NCBI RefSeq assembly: GCF_001611675.1
Contig: NZ_CP014766.1
Span: forward strand, 744,001-808,000
DNA: 64,000 nucleotides
Reading direction: 5' to 3'
DNA from: Pontibacter akesuensis
GTDB lineage: Bacteria > Bacteroidota > Bacteroidia > Cytophagales > Hymenobacteraceae
Translations under genes and position numbers: made by a program
Shown: positions 44,060-53,341 of the stretch, piece after piece
Layout of the letters: the number at the start of each line of letters is the position of its first letter
Numbering within the stretch: position 1 is the first letter of the stretch
The notes under the pieces: generated by a model
The model's database searches: none
What the model was told of the DNA's origin: nothing
What the model saw: the letters and a program-made list of their open reading frames with translations, nothing else

Positions 44060-46003
44060 ATGGGAAAGATAATTGGTATTGACTTAGGAACAACGAACTC
44101 ATGCGTGGCCGTAATGGAAGGTAATGAGCCGGTTGTAATTCCTAACAGCGAAGGCCGCCGCACAACTCCGTCTATCGTTGCTTTTTTGGATAACGGAAAC
44201 GGCGAGCGTAAAGTAGGTGATCCGGCCAAGCGCCAGGCGATCACAAACCCACAGAACACGATAGCTTCTATCAAGCGCTTCATGGGCCACAGCTACAATG
44301 AAGTAAGCGAAGAGTCGAAGCAGGTGTCTTACAACGTGGGTCAGGGCAGCAACAACACCGTACGCGTAAAGATTGGCGACAGAGACTATACACCACAGGA
44401 GATCTCTGCCATGGTGCTTCAGAAAATGAAGGCGACGGCAGAAGAGTACCTGGGCACAACGGTAACTGAAGCGGTTATTACGGTACCAGCTTACTTCAAC
44501 GATGCACAGCGCCAGGCTACGAAAGAAGCCGGTCAGATTGCAGGCCTTGAAGTGAAGCGTATCATCAACGAGCCAACAGCAGCAGCGCTTGCCTATGGTT
44601 TGGATAAGAAGAGCGTAGACCAGAAGATTGCGGTGTTCGACCTTGGTGGTGGTACGTTCGATATTTCCATACTTGAACTGGGTGATGGTGTATTCGAAGT
44701 GCTTTCTACAAACGGTGACACGCACCTGGGTGGTGACGACTTTGACGCCGTGATCATCAACTGGTTGGCTGAAGAGTTTAAGAACGACGAAGGCATTGAC
44801 CTGCGCAGAGACCCAATGGCCCTGCAGCGTTTGAAAGAAGCTGCTGAAAAGGCGAAGATCGAGCTTTCATCTTCTCAGGAGACAGAGATCAACCTGCCAT
44901 ACATTATGCCGGTTGACGGTGTGCCGAAACACCTGGTGCGCAAGTTAACACGTGCTAAGTTCGAGCAGCTGTCTGATGACCTGATCCGCCGCTCTATGGA
45001 GCCATGCCGTCAGGCCCTGAAAGATGCCGGTCTTTCTACTTCCGACATCAACGAGGTGATTCTGGTAGGTGGTTCTACCCGTATTCCGAAAGTGCAGGAA
45101 GAAGTGGAGAAGTTCTTCGGCAAGAAGCCTTCAAAAGGTGTAAACCCGGATGAGGTAGTGGCCATTGGTGCCGCGATTCAGGGTGGTGTGTTAACGGGTG
45201 AGGTTAAAGACGTGCTCCTGCTGGACGTAACGCCACTTTCACTTGGTATCGAGACAATGGGCGGTGTATTTACCAAACTGATCGAGTCTAACACCACAAT
45301 TCCAACGAAGAAGTCGGAGACATTCTCCACTGCGTCTGACAACCAGCCGTCGGTAGAGATTCACGTATTGCAGGGTGAGCGCCCAATGGCGAAGGATAAC
45401 CGTACCATCGGCCGCTTCCACCTGTCTGATATTCCACCAGCACCGCGCGGTGTGCCTCAGATCGAAGTGATTTTTGACATCGATGCGAATGGTATTTTGC
45501 ACGTAACGGCGAAAGACAAGGCCACTGGCAAAGAGCAGAAGATCCGTATTGAGGCTTCTTCTGGCCTGAGCGAGCAGGAAATCGAGAAAATGCGCCAGGA
45601 GGCAGCAGCTAACGCAGAAGCTGACAAGAAGGCGAAGGAAGAAATCGAGAAGCTGAACACAGCTGACTCCATGGTATTCCAGACAGAGAAGCAGCTGAAA
45701 GAGTATGGCGACAAACTTTCTGCAGGCAACAAGTCGAACATTGAGTCTGCCCTGGGCCAGCTGAAAACAGCACACGGCGCCAAGGACATCGCTGGTATCG
45801 ATGCCGCACTGGAAGCCTTGAACAACGCCTGGAGCGCAGCTTCGCAGGAAATGTATGCCGCTACGCAAGGTGATGGCCAGGGTGCCCCAGGTGCTGATGG
45901 CAATGGCCAGGCGAATGCAGGTGCCAACGCCGGTGGCGCAGCCAATGATGGCGGTGTAACCGACGTGGACTACGAAGAAGTAGACGGCAGCACAAGCAAG
46001 TAA
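44060..46003 (+). CDS. dnaK: chaperone DnaK (Hsp70)
   Basis: 647 residues, standard length. Nucleotide-binding domain signatures: [17 protein letters not shown] (4-20), [13 protein letters not shown] and [16 protein letters not shown]. The substrate-binding domain starts near 390 ([14 protein letters not shown]), with the helical lid to about 600 and a Gly/Ala/Asn-rich C-terminal tail ([16 protein letters not shown]) before the DVDYEEVD end. No grpE or dnaJ beside it. Unlike its neighbours, no TATACTT/AAGTATA word was noticed inside it. Confidence 0.98.
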   Translation: MGKIIGIDLGTTNSCVAVMEGNEPVVIPNSEGRRTTPSIVAFLDNGNGERKVGDPAKRQAITNPQNTIASIKRFMGHSYNEVSEESKQVSYNVGQGSNNTVRVKIGDRDYTPQEISAMVLQKMKATAEEYLGTTVTEAVITVPAYFNDAQRQATKEAGQIAGLEVKRIINEPTAAALAYGLDKKSVDQKIAVFDLGGGTFDISILELGDGVFEVLSTNGDTHLGGDDFDAVIINWLAEEFKNDEGIDLRRDPMALQRLKEAAEKAKIELSSSQETEINLPYIMPVDGVPKHLVRKLTRAKFEQLSDDLIRRSMEPCRQALKDAGLSTSDINEVILVGGSTRIPKVQEEVEKFFGKKPSKGVNPDEVVAIGAAIQGGVLTGEVKDVLLLDVTPLSLGIETMGGVFTKLIESNTTIPTKKSETFSTASDNQPSVEIHVLQGERPMAKDNRTIGRFHLSDIPPAPRGVPQIEVIFDIDANGILHVTAKDKATGKEQKIRIEASSGLSEQEIEKMRQEAAANAEADKKAKEEIEKLNTADSMVFQTEKQLKEYGDKLSAGNKSNIESALGQLKTAHGAKDIAGIDAALEALNNAWSAASQEMYAATQGDGQGAPGADGNGQANAGANAGGAANDGGVTDVDYEEVDGSTSK

Positions 46004-46025
46004 TTTAACAACCTGATTCATATAG

Positions 46026-46056
46026 AAAAGCCCCGCTGGTTTCAGCGGGGCTTTTT
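46026..46056 (+). terminator. intrinsic terminator after dnaK
   Basis: AAAAGCCCCGCTG (46026-46038) pairs with CAGCGGGGCTTTT (46043-46055), followed by T. The same 30-nt sequence appears at 47441-47470. Confidence 0.92.
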
Positions 46057-46175
46057 TGTTGCTACACCTGTAGAACATAGTTAGCAGTGCACTATAATTA
46101 TTTCTATATTCGCACCTTTGAATTTATACCCCTTTTTTCTTCATCTTTCTACCATTTCTTATCGAGTACAAGCTA

Positions 46176-47420
46176 ATGAAACACTTTTACTTTACCATTA
46201 CATTACTTTTTGTTTGCAGCCTGGCCTTTGCCCAAAAGAACTTCCAGAGCGGCTACATTATCCAAAATGGCGATACCCTTCGGGGCTTTATGGATTATCG
46301 GGGAGACGTGCGCAATTCGCAGGAAGCCATTTTTAAGCAGAACGAAAGCGCAGCCGCGCAAACTTTTACGCCCGATCAACTGCAGGGCTATGGATTTGAT
46401 AAGGAGCAGAAAATGTTTGAGTCGCACCTGGTGCCTGCCACTACGGAAGGAGCCGCGCCGCAACGGCTGTTCCTGAACGTTATAGCTAAAGGCAAAGCCA
46501 GCCTCTATTACTACCGCGACGCTTTTCAGAAGGAAAACTACTATTTAGCAAAGGACAATGGCGAACTGTTGGCGCTGAAACAGCAAATTCGCTTCGAAAC
46601 AGATCCGGCTACTGGCAGGAAGCGCAAGGTAACTGACAAAAAATTCTTAAATGTGTTGACTGTTGCCTTAGCAGACTGTCCTAGTATGTCGCGCCAGCAG
46701 TTACTGAACGCTAACCTTGCTCATAAATCTTTAATAGGCATTGTAGCGAAGTATAACCAATGTGTCGCACCATCCGAGGTAGCGTATGCTCAGCAAAACA
46801 AAAAGTCTGTCATTACCGTTGCGCCTGCCTTTGTCTATGCCCTGTCAAATGTATCTATCTCAGGAGACAGTAAATTAGCAGCACGAGATTTTGAGAACAG
46901 CACGGCGCATTACGGAGGTGGTATTAGCGTTAATTTCACCTTGCCTAACCTAAACGAGAAGCTGTCTGTTCAAACAGATTTATTGTATGCTCCCCATAAG
47001 TTTTACTCCTATCAATATGAAGAAAACTGGGCGGGAAGAAAAACATCCAGCGAGGCAACGTTTGATTTAGCTTATCTTAAACTTCCCGCGCAACTGCGTT
47101 ATACTTTCCCAAAAGGTAAAATTCGCCCTTTCTTGAATGCAGGCCCCGTTTTTAGCTACTTAATTAGGTTCAAGGATACAAACATCATTAACAGCTCCTT
47201 TTCATCCACAAGCTATACAGAAGAAACAACAGCATTGCCCGAAGATGGTAGCAAGCCTTACTCATTTGGACTAACTTCCGGTGTGGGTTTATCATACATG
47301 TTGAATGGAAAAATACTTTCTTTAGAGGCGAGATATGAGGTAACGGAGGGATTCTCTGGAGTAAGCGACGCTGAAACAAAATTACAAAGTACCTATATCA
47401 TGCTGAGCTACGGCTTTTAA
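46176..47420 (+). CDS. outer-membrane beta-barrel protein (porin/PorT-like)
   Basis: 414 residues. A signal peptide (TLLFVCSLAFAQ, cleavage after about residue 19) precedes a beta-rich domain (GYIIQNGDTLRGFMDYRG) and a C-terminal half with repeating amphipathic strands ending in aromatic residues (SVQTDLLYAPHKFYSYQYEE, LPAQLRYTFPKG, LSLEARYEVTEGF) and a final Phe, as in outer-membrane barrels. Resembles the porin-family/PorT-type barrel domain common in Bacteroidota. Transport role unknown. Flanked by two identical terminators. Confidence 0.78.
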   Translation: MKHFYFTITLLFVCSLAFAQKNFQSGYIIQNGDTLRGFMDYRGDVRNSQEAIFKQNESAAAQTFTPDQLQGYGFDKEQKMFESHLVPATTEGAAPQRLFLNVIAKGKASLYYYRDAFQKENYYLAKDNGELLALKQQIRFETDPATGRKRKVTDKKFLNVLTVALADCPSMSRQQLLNANLAHKSLIGIVAKYNQCVAPSEVAYAQQNKKSVITVAPAFVYALSNVSISGDSKLAARDFENSTAHYGGGISVNFTLPNLNEKLSVQTDLLYAPHKFYSYQYEENWAGRKTSSEATFDLAYLKLPAQLRYTFPKGKIRPFLNAGPVFSYLIRFKDTNIINSSFSSTSYTEETTALPEDGSKPYSFGLTSGVGLSYMLNGKILSLEARYEVTEGFSGVSDAETKLQSTYIMLSYGF

Positions 47421-47440
47421 GAATAAAGTACAGTCAATAA

Positions 47441-47470
47441 AAAAGCCCCGCTGGTTTCAGCGGGGCTTTT
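47441..47470. terminator. bidirectional intrinsic terminator, identical to the one after dnaK
   Basis: AAAAGCCCCGCTG and CAGCGGGGCTTTT around GTTT; sits between the barrel gene and the convergent lipoprotein pseudogene. Confidence 0.9.
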
Positions 47471-47504
47471 CTGTTCTAGGTGAAAATTTAGCAGCAACTG
47501 CTTT

Positions 47505-47936
47505 TTACAGTTGTTCCCACTTTCCTTCACAGTTAACGAGCGGTCTTTCATCTTGTACCAGAAAGAAATTCACAACTATTGAATCTCCTGCTTCTGCAAC
47601 AAATGGTTCGGTTTCAACTGGTAAATAACCCTAAGAAATAGCTTTTGATTGGCTCCTCACATCAAATGGCTTAACCTTAAACAAGTAAGCGTCAGAACCA
47701 GTTTGCTGCGAATAACAGCCAAGTCTCACTATTGAAATCAGCGAAGATTCATCCGATCTTCGTGTAGTTACTACTCCAGTAATTACGGCGCTGTCAGCTG
47801 CTTGCAGGCTCTTGCTTTTATACTTTTCAAATGTGTAGCCTCCATTGTTATAAGTAGGCTTCACCACAGTTTCTAAGCTAGAACATCCACTCAATGCAAG
47901 AATTAGCAGCAATACATAGTTTGAGACAGCTTTCAT
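47505..47936 (-). pseudogene. small lipoprotein gene interrupted by an in-frame TAG
   Basis: The first part (47634-47936, 101 residues) has a lipoprotein signal peptide with lipobox LALSGC and a beta-sandwich-like segment (AADSAVITGVVTTR, GSDAYLFKVKPFDV) like a carboxypeptidase-regulatory domain. A TAG stop at 47631-47633 is followed without any frame change by 41 sensible codons (GYLPVETEPFVAEAGDS, VVNFFLVQDERPLVN) to a TAA at 47505. Single-base change from a sense codon is the simplest cause; the remaining 101-residue product could still be made, and a sequencing error is possible. Confidence 0.75.
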
Positions 47937-48019
47937 AACTTGTTATTGTTTATCATTCGCATCCGGCACCGTTTTCGTTCTGAAACTGGATATTACCATC
48001 TGTATCTTCTCCTGTTTAC

Positions 48020-48745
48020 TCAAAGGCACATACCTTTCAGAAATTCGTCAGTTGGCTTGCCGTTAATCTGAACCGCCTTATTAGCTGCATACCCGTCTGT
48101 ATGCTCCTGTATTACTCCTACTTCAGGAATCCAATATACAGTTGATGCGTGTTTGCCCTGTTGCGCTACAATTTCATACTTGAAAAAGCAGCCAATTTTA
48201 TCTTTTGATCTGACATAGGTTCGGTTTCCATAGGCCTTGGCCGGATCAATCTTTAGGCTGCCATCCGGTAATTTCTTCATCGCCCCACTCCTATCCGGAG
48301 AATCCTGTAGGTTGGTATACAGCACTTTTTCTCCGTTTGCATTGGCCTTAAAGAGCTTTGAGCCTTCCGAAATATAAACAGCAACGTCGCTAATCCTATA
48401 GCAGTAGGGAGTACCATCTGTCTGATATTTAACAAATGATTCATTTACATCCGTTAGCTGGAGCAGCATTGTGTTTGAAAGGCTGTACAAGGAATCTATA
48501 CTTATGCATTTAATAGAATCAATGACACTATTCCGACTAACAGCTTTACCTTTCAGCTCAATTATTTTGTCAGGCACGTGCAGGAACAGCGAGGAGGTAG
48601 TCCGTTCAGAACTGGAGTTGCCATTGACATAGTCAATCAGAAAATAATTGTTATCTCTCTGATAGGCTACATCATTTGTTGGCTGAGCGATGGAGTAGCA
48701 GCCACATAGAAGTAGAAAGAATATGCTAATTATGGCTATCCGCAT
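48020..48745 (-). CDS. hypothetical lipoprotein
   Basis: 241 residues. The signal peptide has a lipobox LLLCGC (Cys16) giving a probable outer-membrane lipoprotein. The rest is beta-rich without a recognised domain (SSLFLHVPDKIIELKGKAV, FFKYEIVAQQGKHASTVYW). It starts 1 nt after purE ends on the same strand, so may be part of the purK-purE transcript, although function is unrelated. Confidence 0.7.
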   Translation of the reverse strand: MRIAIISIFFLLLCGCYSIAQPTNDVAYQRDNNYFLIDYVNGNSSSERTTSSLFLHVPDKIIELKGKAVSRNSVIDSIKCISIDSLYSLSNTMLLQLTDVNESFVKYQTDGTPYCYRISDVAVYISEGSKLFKANANGEKVLYTNLQDSPDRSGAMKKLPDGSLKIDPAKAYGNRTYVRSKDKIGCFFKYEIVAQQGKHASTVYWIPEVGVIQEHTDGYAANKAVQINGKPTDEFLKGMCL

Positions 48746-48746
48746 A

Positions 48747-49274
48747 CTAATCCAGATCCCGATCCCCGCGCTTCAATTCATCCACCGAGCGCATCACCTT
48801 ATCTTTCAGGCTGCTTTTATACTTCTCAATTCTATCCGCCACGGCAGCATTGGTAGTGCCGATGATCTGGGCGGCAAGTATACCGGCGTTCAGGGCGCCA
48901 TCCAGCGCCACGGTGGCTACCGGTACACCACCCGGCATCTGAAGTATGGACAGCACTGAATCCCAGCCATCGATAGAGTTACTCGACTTAACCGGCACAC
49001 CGATAACGGGAAGTGTGGTTAAGGAGGCAACCATGCCGGGCAAATGCGCTGCGCCGCCGGCTCCAGCTATAATTACTTTCAAGCCGCGCTTACGTGCATT
49101 TTCGGCATACTCAAACATGCGGTGCGGCGTGCGGTGCGCTGATACAATTGTCAGCTCGTGGTGCACGCCCAGCAGTTCGAGTATCTCGGCGGCGGCATCC
49201 ATTACGCGCAAATCCGATTGGCTGCCCATGATAATGCCGACTAAGGGTTGTTGTGAGGTGGTTTCTCCGGCCAT
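48747..49274 (-). CDS. purE: 5-(carboxyamino)imidazole ribonucleotide mutase PurE
   Basis: 175 residues, class I PurE. IIMGSQSDLRVMDAA with the catalytic-loop Ser-Asp, SAHRTPHRMFEYA (catalytic His) and IAGAGGAAHLPGMVAS are the family blocks. Converts N5-CAIR to CAIR in purine synthesis. 2 nt after purK, forming the purKE operon. Confidence 0.97.
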   Translation of the reverse strand: MAGETTSQQPLVGIIMGSQSDLRVMDAAAEILELLGVHHELTIVSAHRTPHRMFEYAENARKRGLKVIIAGAGGAAHLPGMVASLTTLPVIGVPVKSSNSIDGWDSVLSILQMPGGVPVATVALDGALNAGILAAQIIGTTNAAVADRIEKYKSSLKDKVMRSVDELKRGDRDLD

Positions 49275-49276
49275 TT

Positions 49277-50407
49277 TTATGCTTTTACTTTAATTACGTT
49301 CTTGATTTGAGCGGCACGCTGCTGTGCCTCCTCTATATTTTCCCCAAGTATGGTGATGTGTCCCATTTTGCGGGCGGGGCGGGTATACTTCTTTCCGTAA
49401 AGGTGAATGTACACACCTGGCACCGCCAGGGCCTCCTGTAGTCCCTCGTAAGCGGCCTCGCCATCAAAACCGGGTTCCCCCAGCAGGTTCAGCATCACGG
49501 CGGCACTTTGAATATCAGTCGCGCCAAGTGGCAGGTTCAGTATGGCGCGCAGGTGCTGCTCGTACTGCGAAGTATAGTTGGCCTTGATGGTGTGATGGCC
49601 GCTGTTGTGCGGGCGCGGGGCCACTTCATTCACCAGTATCTGCCCGTCCTTTGTCTGGAACATCTCCACGGCAAGTATACCCACCATGTCAAACGCCTCA
49701 ATTACGCGGGTGGCAATTTCGATGGCGTGGCGCTGCAGTTTATACGGTACATTGGCCGGCGCGAAAAGTGAATCAACCAGGTTATGCTCCGGGTGAAAGC
49801 TTAACTCCACCACCGGGAAAGCCGTTACTTCGCCGTTGGCATTGCGGGCTACAATCACGGAGATCTCCTTCTCAAAGTCCACCAGTTTCTCCAGCACTGT
49901 TGGCTCCTCAAAGGCTTTGCTCAAATCGGCTTCGCTTGTCAAACGGGTTACCCCTCTCCCATCATAGCCTTCGCGGCGGAGTTTCTGGAAAGCAGGCAGA
50001 AAGTCAAGCTGCTGCTGAAGCTCCTGTTTGTCTTTCAGAAGTATAAAATCGGATGTCGGGATGTTGTGCTGGCGGTAAAACTCCTTCTGCAGTCCTTTGT
50101 CCTGAATGGTGCGCACGGTTTTGGCATCCGGGTATACTTTCACGCCCTCCTGCTCCAGTTTCTCCAGCGCATCGGCATTCACGTGCTCTATCTCGATTGT
50201 CAGAATGTCGCAGTTCTTGCCGAATTCATATACCGTATCGAAATCGCGGAAGCTGCCTACGTAAAACTCGTGGCAAATGTCTTTGCAGGGTGCGTTTTCG
50301 TCGGGGTCCAGCACCAGGGTATAGAGGTTAAAATCGAGCCCGGCCTGCATGAGCATGCGCCCCAACTGGCCGCCGCCAAGTATACCTAGCTTTACTTCTC
50401 CTTTCAT
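49277..50407 (-). CDS. purK: 5-(carboxyamino)imidazole ribonucleotide synthase PurK
   Basis: 376 residues from ATG 50407 (MKGEVKLGILGGGQLGRMLM); the frame is open for 101 codons upstream but that extension has no family match and crosses the promoter. ATP-grasp features: DILTIEIEHVNADALE, RREGYDGRGVTRL and VNEVAPRPHNSGHHT. Makes N5-CAIR from AIR, ATP and bicarbonate. The promoter box is at 50437-50444. Confidence 0.96.
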   Translation of the reverse strand: MKGEVKLGILGGGQLGRMLMQAGLDFNLYTLVLDPDENAPCKDICHEFYVGSFRDFDTVYEFGKNCDILTIEIEHVNADALEKLEQEGVKVYPDAKTVRTIQDKGLQKEFYRQHNIPTSDFILLKDKQELQQQLDFLPAFQKLRREGYDGRGVTRLTSEADLSKAFEEPTVLEKLVDFEKEISVIVARNANGEVTAFPVVELSFHPEHNLVDSLFAPANVPYKLQRHAIEIATRVIEAFDMVGILAVEMFQTKDGQILVNEVAPRPHNSGHHTIKANYTSQYEQHLRAILNLPLGATDIQSAAVMLNLLGEPGFDGEAAYEGLQEALAVPGVYIHLYGKKYTRPARKMGHITILGENIEEAQQRAAQIKNVIKVKA

Positions 50408-50436
50408 ATTTGTAACGGTTTGGGTTGATCTTCCTT

Positions 50437-50444
50437 CAAAAATA
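50437..50444 (-). promoter_or_regulatory. candidate -7 box TATTTTTG for purKE
   Basis: Minus-strand TANNTTTG 29 nt before the ATG, with TTTC 22 nt upstream as a weak -33. Leader about 22 nt. Confidence 0.5.
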
Positions 50445-50570
50445 AGCATTCTATCCGGAGCCGGACGAAAACCTTTAAAACAATATTCGCCGTATAGCCC
50501 CTTATTTTTGAATTGCATCAGCAAAGACCTATATTTAAAGCTACGCCACATTTGGGTTTGATTTATACTT

Positions 50571-51194
50571 ATGGAAATTATACTTGCCACGCTTTCTGCC
50601 CTTTTCTCAGTTGTTAATCCCTTCGGCGCCATGCCCGTTTTCCTTACCCTCACCCAGGACGACACCGAAGAACAGCGCAACCAGCAGGCCCTGAAAGCAT
50701 GCTTGTACATGGTCGGTATTCTGGCGATTTTTTTTCTGGCAGGGCAGTATGTGCTTAACTTCTTCGGTATCCGTATTCACGATTTGCGCATTGCCGGTGG
50801 CCTGATGATCATGCGCTCGGGCTTTGAGTTGCTGGCACCGGGAGCGAACAAAAAGAAAATAGCCCCCGATGTGGTGGAGGAAGGCCAGTTGAAGGACGAC
50901 ATTTCCTTCACCCCCCTGGCCATGCCGATGCTTTCCGGTCCCGGAGCCATCGCGGTAAGTATAGGTTTGTTCACCACCTCTCTTTCTTATATGGACATGA
51001 TAATGATCCTGATCGGTATCCTGCTTTTGGCCATTTCCGCGTATATCATACTTCGCTTCTCGTACCAACTCACTCGTTTCATGGGCAAAGCCGGACTAGC
51101 CGCACTCTCGCGTATTATGGGCTTTATCGTGCTTTCCATTGGCGTTAACTTTATCGTGTCGGCCCTCACGGCACTGTTCTTTACAGAGCGGTAA
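50571..51194 (+). CDS. MarC-family integral membrane protein
   Basis: 207 residues, six predicted helices. VNPFGAMPVFLTLTQDD near the N-terminus and FTPLAMPMLSGPGAI in the middle are the MarC signature blocks. Function of the family is not established (not a multidrug transporter as first proposed). A paralog of the same length starts 320 nt downstream. Confidence 0.9.
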   Translation: MEIILATLSALFSVVNPFGAMPVFLTLTQDDTEEQRNQQALKACLYMVGILAIFFLAGQYVLNFFGIRIHDLRIAGGLMIMRSGFELLAPGANKKKIAPDVVEEGQLKDDISFTPLAMPMLSGPGAIAVSIGLFTTSLSYMDMIMILIGILLLAISAYIILRFSYQLTRFMGKAGLAALSRIMGFIVLSIGVNFIVSALTALFFTER

Positions 51195-51513
51195 CTGTCA
51201 GGAAATCCAGCGTAGCATTAATCCAGACATCTCACAGGTCTTGCACTTTAGCAGGCTAAGCCACCTTGTGTCCTTCTAAGGCAGATAGCCTCGCACAACA
51301 TGCTTCTAGGGCAGGTATAACTTGAGGTGGATTTGCTGCTGCTACTGAATTGTTTCCATTCATCGGCTATTCCCGTGGCTGGGTAGCGAGCCTGTACAGG
51401 AGGGCGAAAACATCTCCTAATTCCAGCCGATAGAAAATTAATTATACTACAACATCTCCCTAACACTCCCATAACCTCCTCTTTCTACTTTTGCTGCCGA
51501 CTTAAAACACCTT
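51195..51513. other. 319-nt spacer between tandem marC genes
   Basis: No gene, terminator or promoter recognised with confidence. A 74-codon minus-strand frame here is Cys-rich and looks random. Confidence 0.5.
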
Positions 51514-52134
51514 ATGGAGATTATCCTGGCTACATTTTCGGCACTGTTCACCGTAGTAAATCCTTTTGGCGCAATGCCGGTTTTCCTGACATTAACGCAG
51601 GACGATTCTCCGTCCTTCAGAAATCAGCAAGCACTGAGAGCCTGCATCTACATGGCGCTGTTGCTCACAGTTTTCTTTTTAGCTGGCCAGTATGTGCTTA
51701 ACTTTTTCGGGATCAGGATACATGATATTCGTATTGCAGGTGGTTTGATGATTGTGCGGGCAGGGTTTGGCTTACTCACCAGCAAAGCGCACAGGGGTAA
51801 AAAAGTATCGAAAGGAGTGCTACAGGAGGGGTTAGAGAAAGACGATATTTCTTTTACACCCCTGGCCATGCCCATGTTATCAGGTCCTGGCTCTATTGCA
51901 GTAAGTATAGGCATGTTCACGCCAGCCCTCTCCTATCAGGATATTGGTTTGACGGTGGCAGCAATCGCCTTGGTGGCAGCAATAACCTTTGTCATACTTA
52001 TTTTTTCGCACCAGCTGATCAATTACATGGGCAAAGCAGGCTTATCGGCTTTATCACGGATTATGGGGTTTATCGTACTTTCCATTGGTGTTAACTTTAT
52101 CTCCACCGGCATACTGGCCTTGTTAGGCAGGTAA
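51514..52134 (+). CDS. MarC-family integral membrane protein, tandem paralog
   Basis: 206 residues, with the same start MEIILATFSALFTVVNPFG and the same FTPLAMPMLSGPGSI and LSALSRIMGFIVLSIGVNF blocks as the gene at 50571. The middle cytoplasmic loop differs most (SKAHRGKKVSKGVLQ against NKKKIAPDVVEEG). Tandem duplication old enough for divergence; no sign of decay. Confidence 0.9.
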   Translation: MEIILATFSALFTVVNPFGAMPVFLTLTQDDSPSFRNQQALRACIYMALLLTVFFLAGQYVLNFFGIRIHDIRIAGGLMIVRAGFGLLTSKAHRGKKVSKGVLQEGLEKDDISFTPLAMPMLSGPGSIAVSIGMFTPALSYQDIGLTVAAIALVAAITFVILIFSHQLINYMGKAGLSALSRIMGFIVLSIGVNFISTGILALLGR

Positions 52135-52179
52135 CCATAATGCTTAGGTTTCCGGTTACCATCGGCTCAGGATAATCCG

Positions 52180-52187
52180 TATATTTG
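52180..52187 (+). promoter_or_regulatory. -7 box TATATTTG directly before hemE
   Basis: Exact TANNTTTG separated from the ATG by CACC only, so transcription would start at or within a base or two of the ATG, giving a leaderless message. Confidence 0.5.
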
Positions 52188-52191
52188 CACC

Positions 52192-53232
52192 ATGCAACTG
52201 AAGAACGACTTGCTTTTAAGAGCTGCGAGAGGTGAGGCTGTAGAGCGCACTCCTGTGTGGCTTATGCGCCAGGCTGGCCGCATTTTACCTGAATACCGTG
52301 CTGTACGCGAGAGCCTTAGCGGTTTTAAGGAGCTGGTGGAAACGCCTGAGCTTGCTGCTGAGGTCACCATCCAACCTGTAGATCTGCTGGATGTGGACGC
52401 CGCCATCATTTTCTCCGACATCCTGGTGGTGCCGGAGGCCATGGGCTGCACCTATGAGATGATAGAGAAGCGCGGACCTATTTTCCCAAACACCATCCGC
52501 ACCGAGGCTGACCTGAAGCGACTTCGCGTGGCCGACCCGCACGAGCACCTGCATTATGTGCTCGATGCTATCAAGGTAACCAAGAAGGCATTAAACGGCC
52601 GTGTACCCTTAATCGGTTTTGCCGGGGCTCCCTGGACAATCCTGGCGTACATGGTGGAGGGCAGCGGCTCCAAAACGTTCTCTGTTGCCCGCGGCATGCT
52701 GTACACCAACCCTAGAATGGCGCACCAGCTGCTGCGCATGATCACCGATACCACCATTGCCTATCTGCAGGCCCAGGTGGAGGCGGGTGCCAACCTCATT
52801 CAGGTGTTCGACTCGTGGGCAGGCATCCTTTCGCCGGCGCTTTACCGCGAATTCGCCCTGCCCTACATCTCTGAAATCTGCAATGCCATCCGCAATGTGC
52901 CGGTAACGGTGTTTGCCAAGGGTGCTTTCTTTGCGATGGAAGATTTCAGCAAGCTCAACTGCGAAACCATTGGCCTGGACTGGAATACTGATATAAACTG
53001 GGCGCGACAGCAGGTTGGCCCAAATAAAACCCTGCAGGGTAACATGGACCCTTGCCTGCTGTACAGTTCATTCGATAACATTGAGCGGGAGACAATAAAA
53101 ATGCTGAAGGAGTTCGGCCCCGAGCGCCACATCGCCAACCTGGGCCACGGCGTTTACCCCGACACAGACCCGGAGAAAGTGAAGTGCTTTATCCAGACTG
53201 TAAAAGCATACGGCGGTACAATTAACAGTTAA
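52192..53232 (+). CDS. hemE: uroporphyrinogen decarboxylase HemE
   Basis: 346 residues. [16 protein letters not shown] (19-34) is the substrate-binding signature with two Arg residues; [13 protein letters not shown] holds the catalytic Asp; [20 protein letters not shown] follows. Converts uroporphyrinogen III to coproporphyrinogen III in heme synthesis. Monocistronic, ends at a strong terminator shared with trkH. Confidence 0.97.
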   Translation: MQLKNDLLLRAARGEAVERTPVWLMRQAGRILPEYRAVRESLSGFKELVETPELAAEVTIQPVDLLDVDAAIIFSDILVVPEAMGCTYEMIEKRGPIFPNTIRTEADLKRLRVADPHEHLHYVLDAIKVTKKALNGRVPLIGFAGAPWTILAYMVEGSGSKTFSVARGMLYTNPRMAHQLLRMITDTTIAYLQAQVEAGANLIQVFDSWAGILSPALYREFALPYISEICNAIRNVPVTVFAKGAFFAMEDFSKLNCETIGLDWNTDINWARQQVGPNKTLQGNMDPCLLYSSFDNIERETIKMLKEFGPERHIANLGHGVYPDTDPEKVKCFIQTVKAYGGTINS

Positions 53233-53250
53233 CACTTATCACCTCATTAT

Positions 53251-53289
53251 AAAAAAGGGCCTGCTATCAAGTATAGCAGGCCCTTTTTT
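53251..53289. terminator. bidirectional intrinsic terminator between hemE and trkH
   Basis: AAAAAAGGGCCTGCTAT (53251-53267) and its perfect 17-bp complement (53273-53289) around CAAGT, giving T tracts on both strands. Confidence 0.93.
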
Positions 53290-53341
53290 ACTTAATCAGC
53301 ATACGTATAGCTCATACTGATAAATGATAATTGATAACTGA

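Noticed and set aside
45239-46078. 279-codon minus-strand frame opposite dnaK
   Set aside because: Cys/Leu/Arg-rich antisense of a highly conserved gene, and it runs through the terminator.
50408-50710. 101-codon N-terminal extension of PurK
   Set aside because: PurK normally begins a few residues before LGILGGGQLGRML; the extension crosses the promoter box and the divergent marC start.
51248-51472. 74-codon minus-strand frame between the marC genes
   Set aside because: Cys- and Ser-rich, no similarity or start signal.
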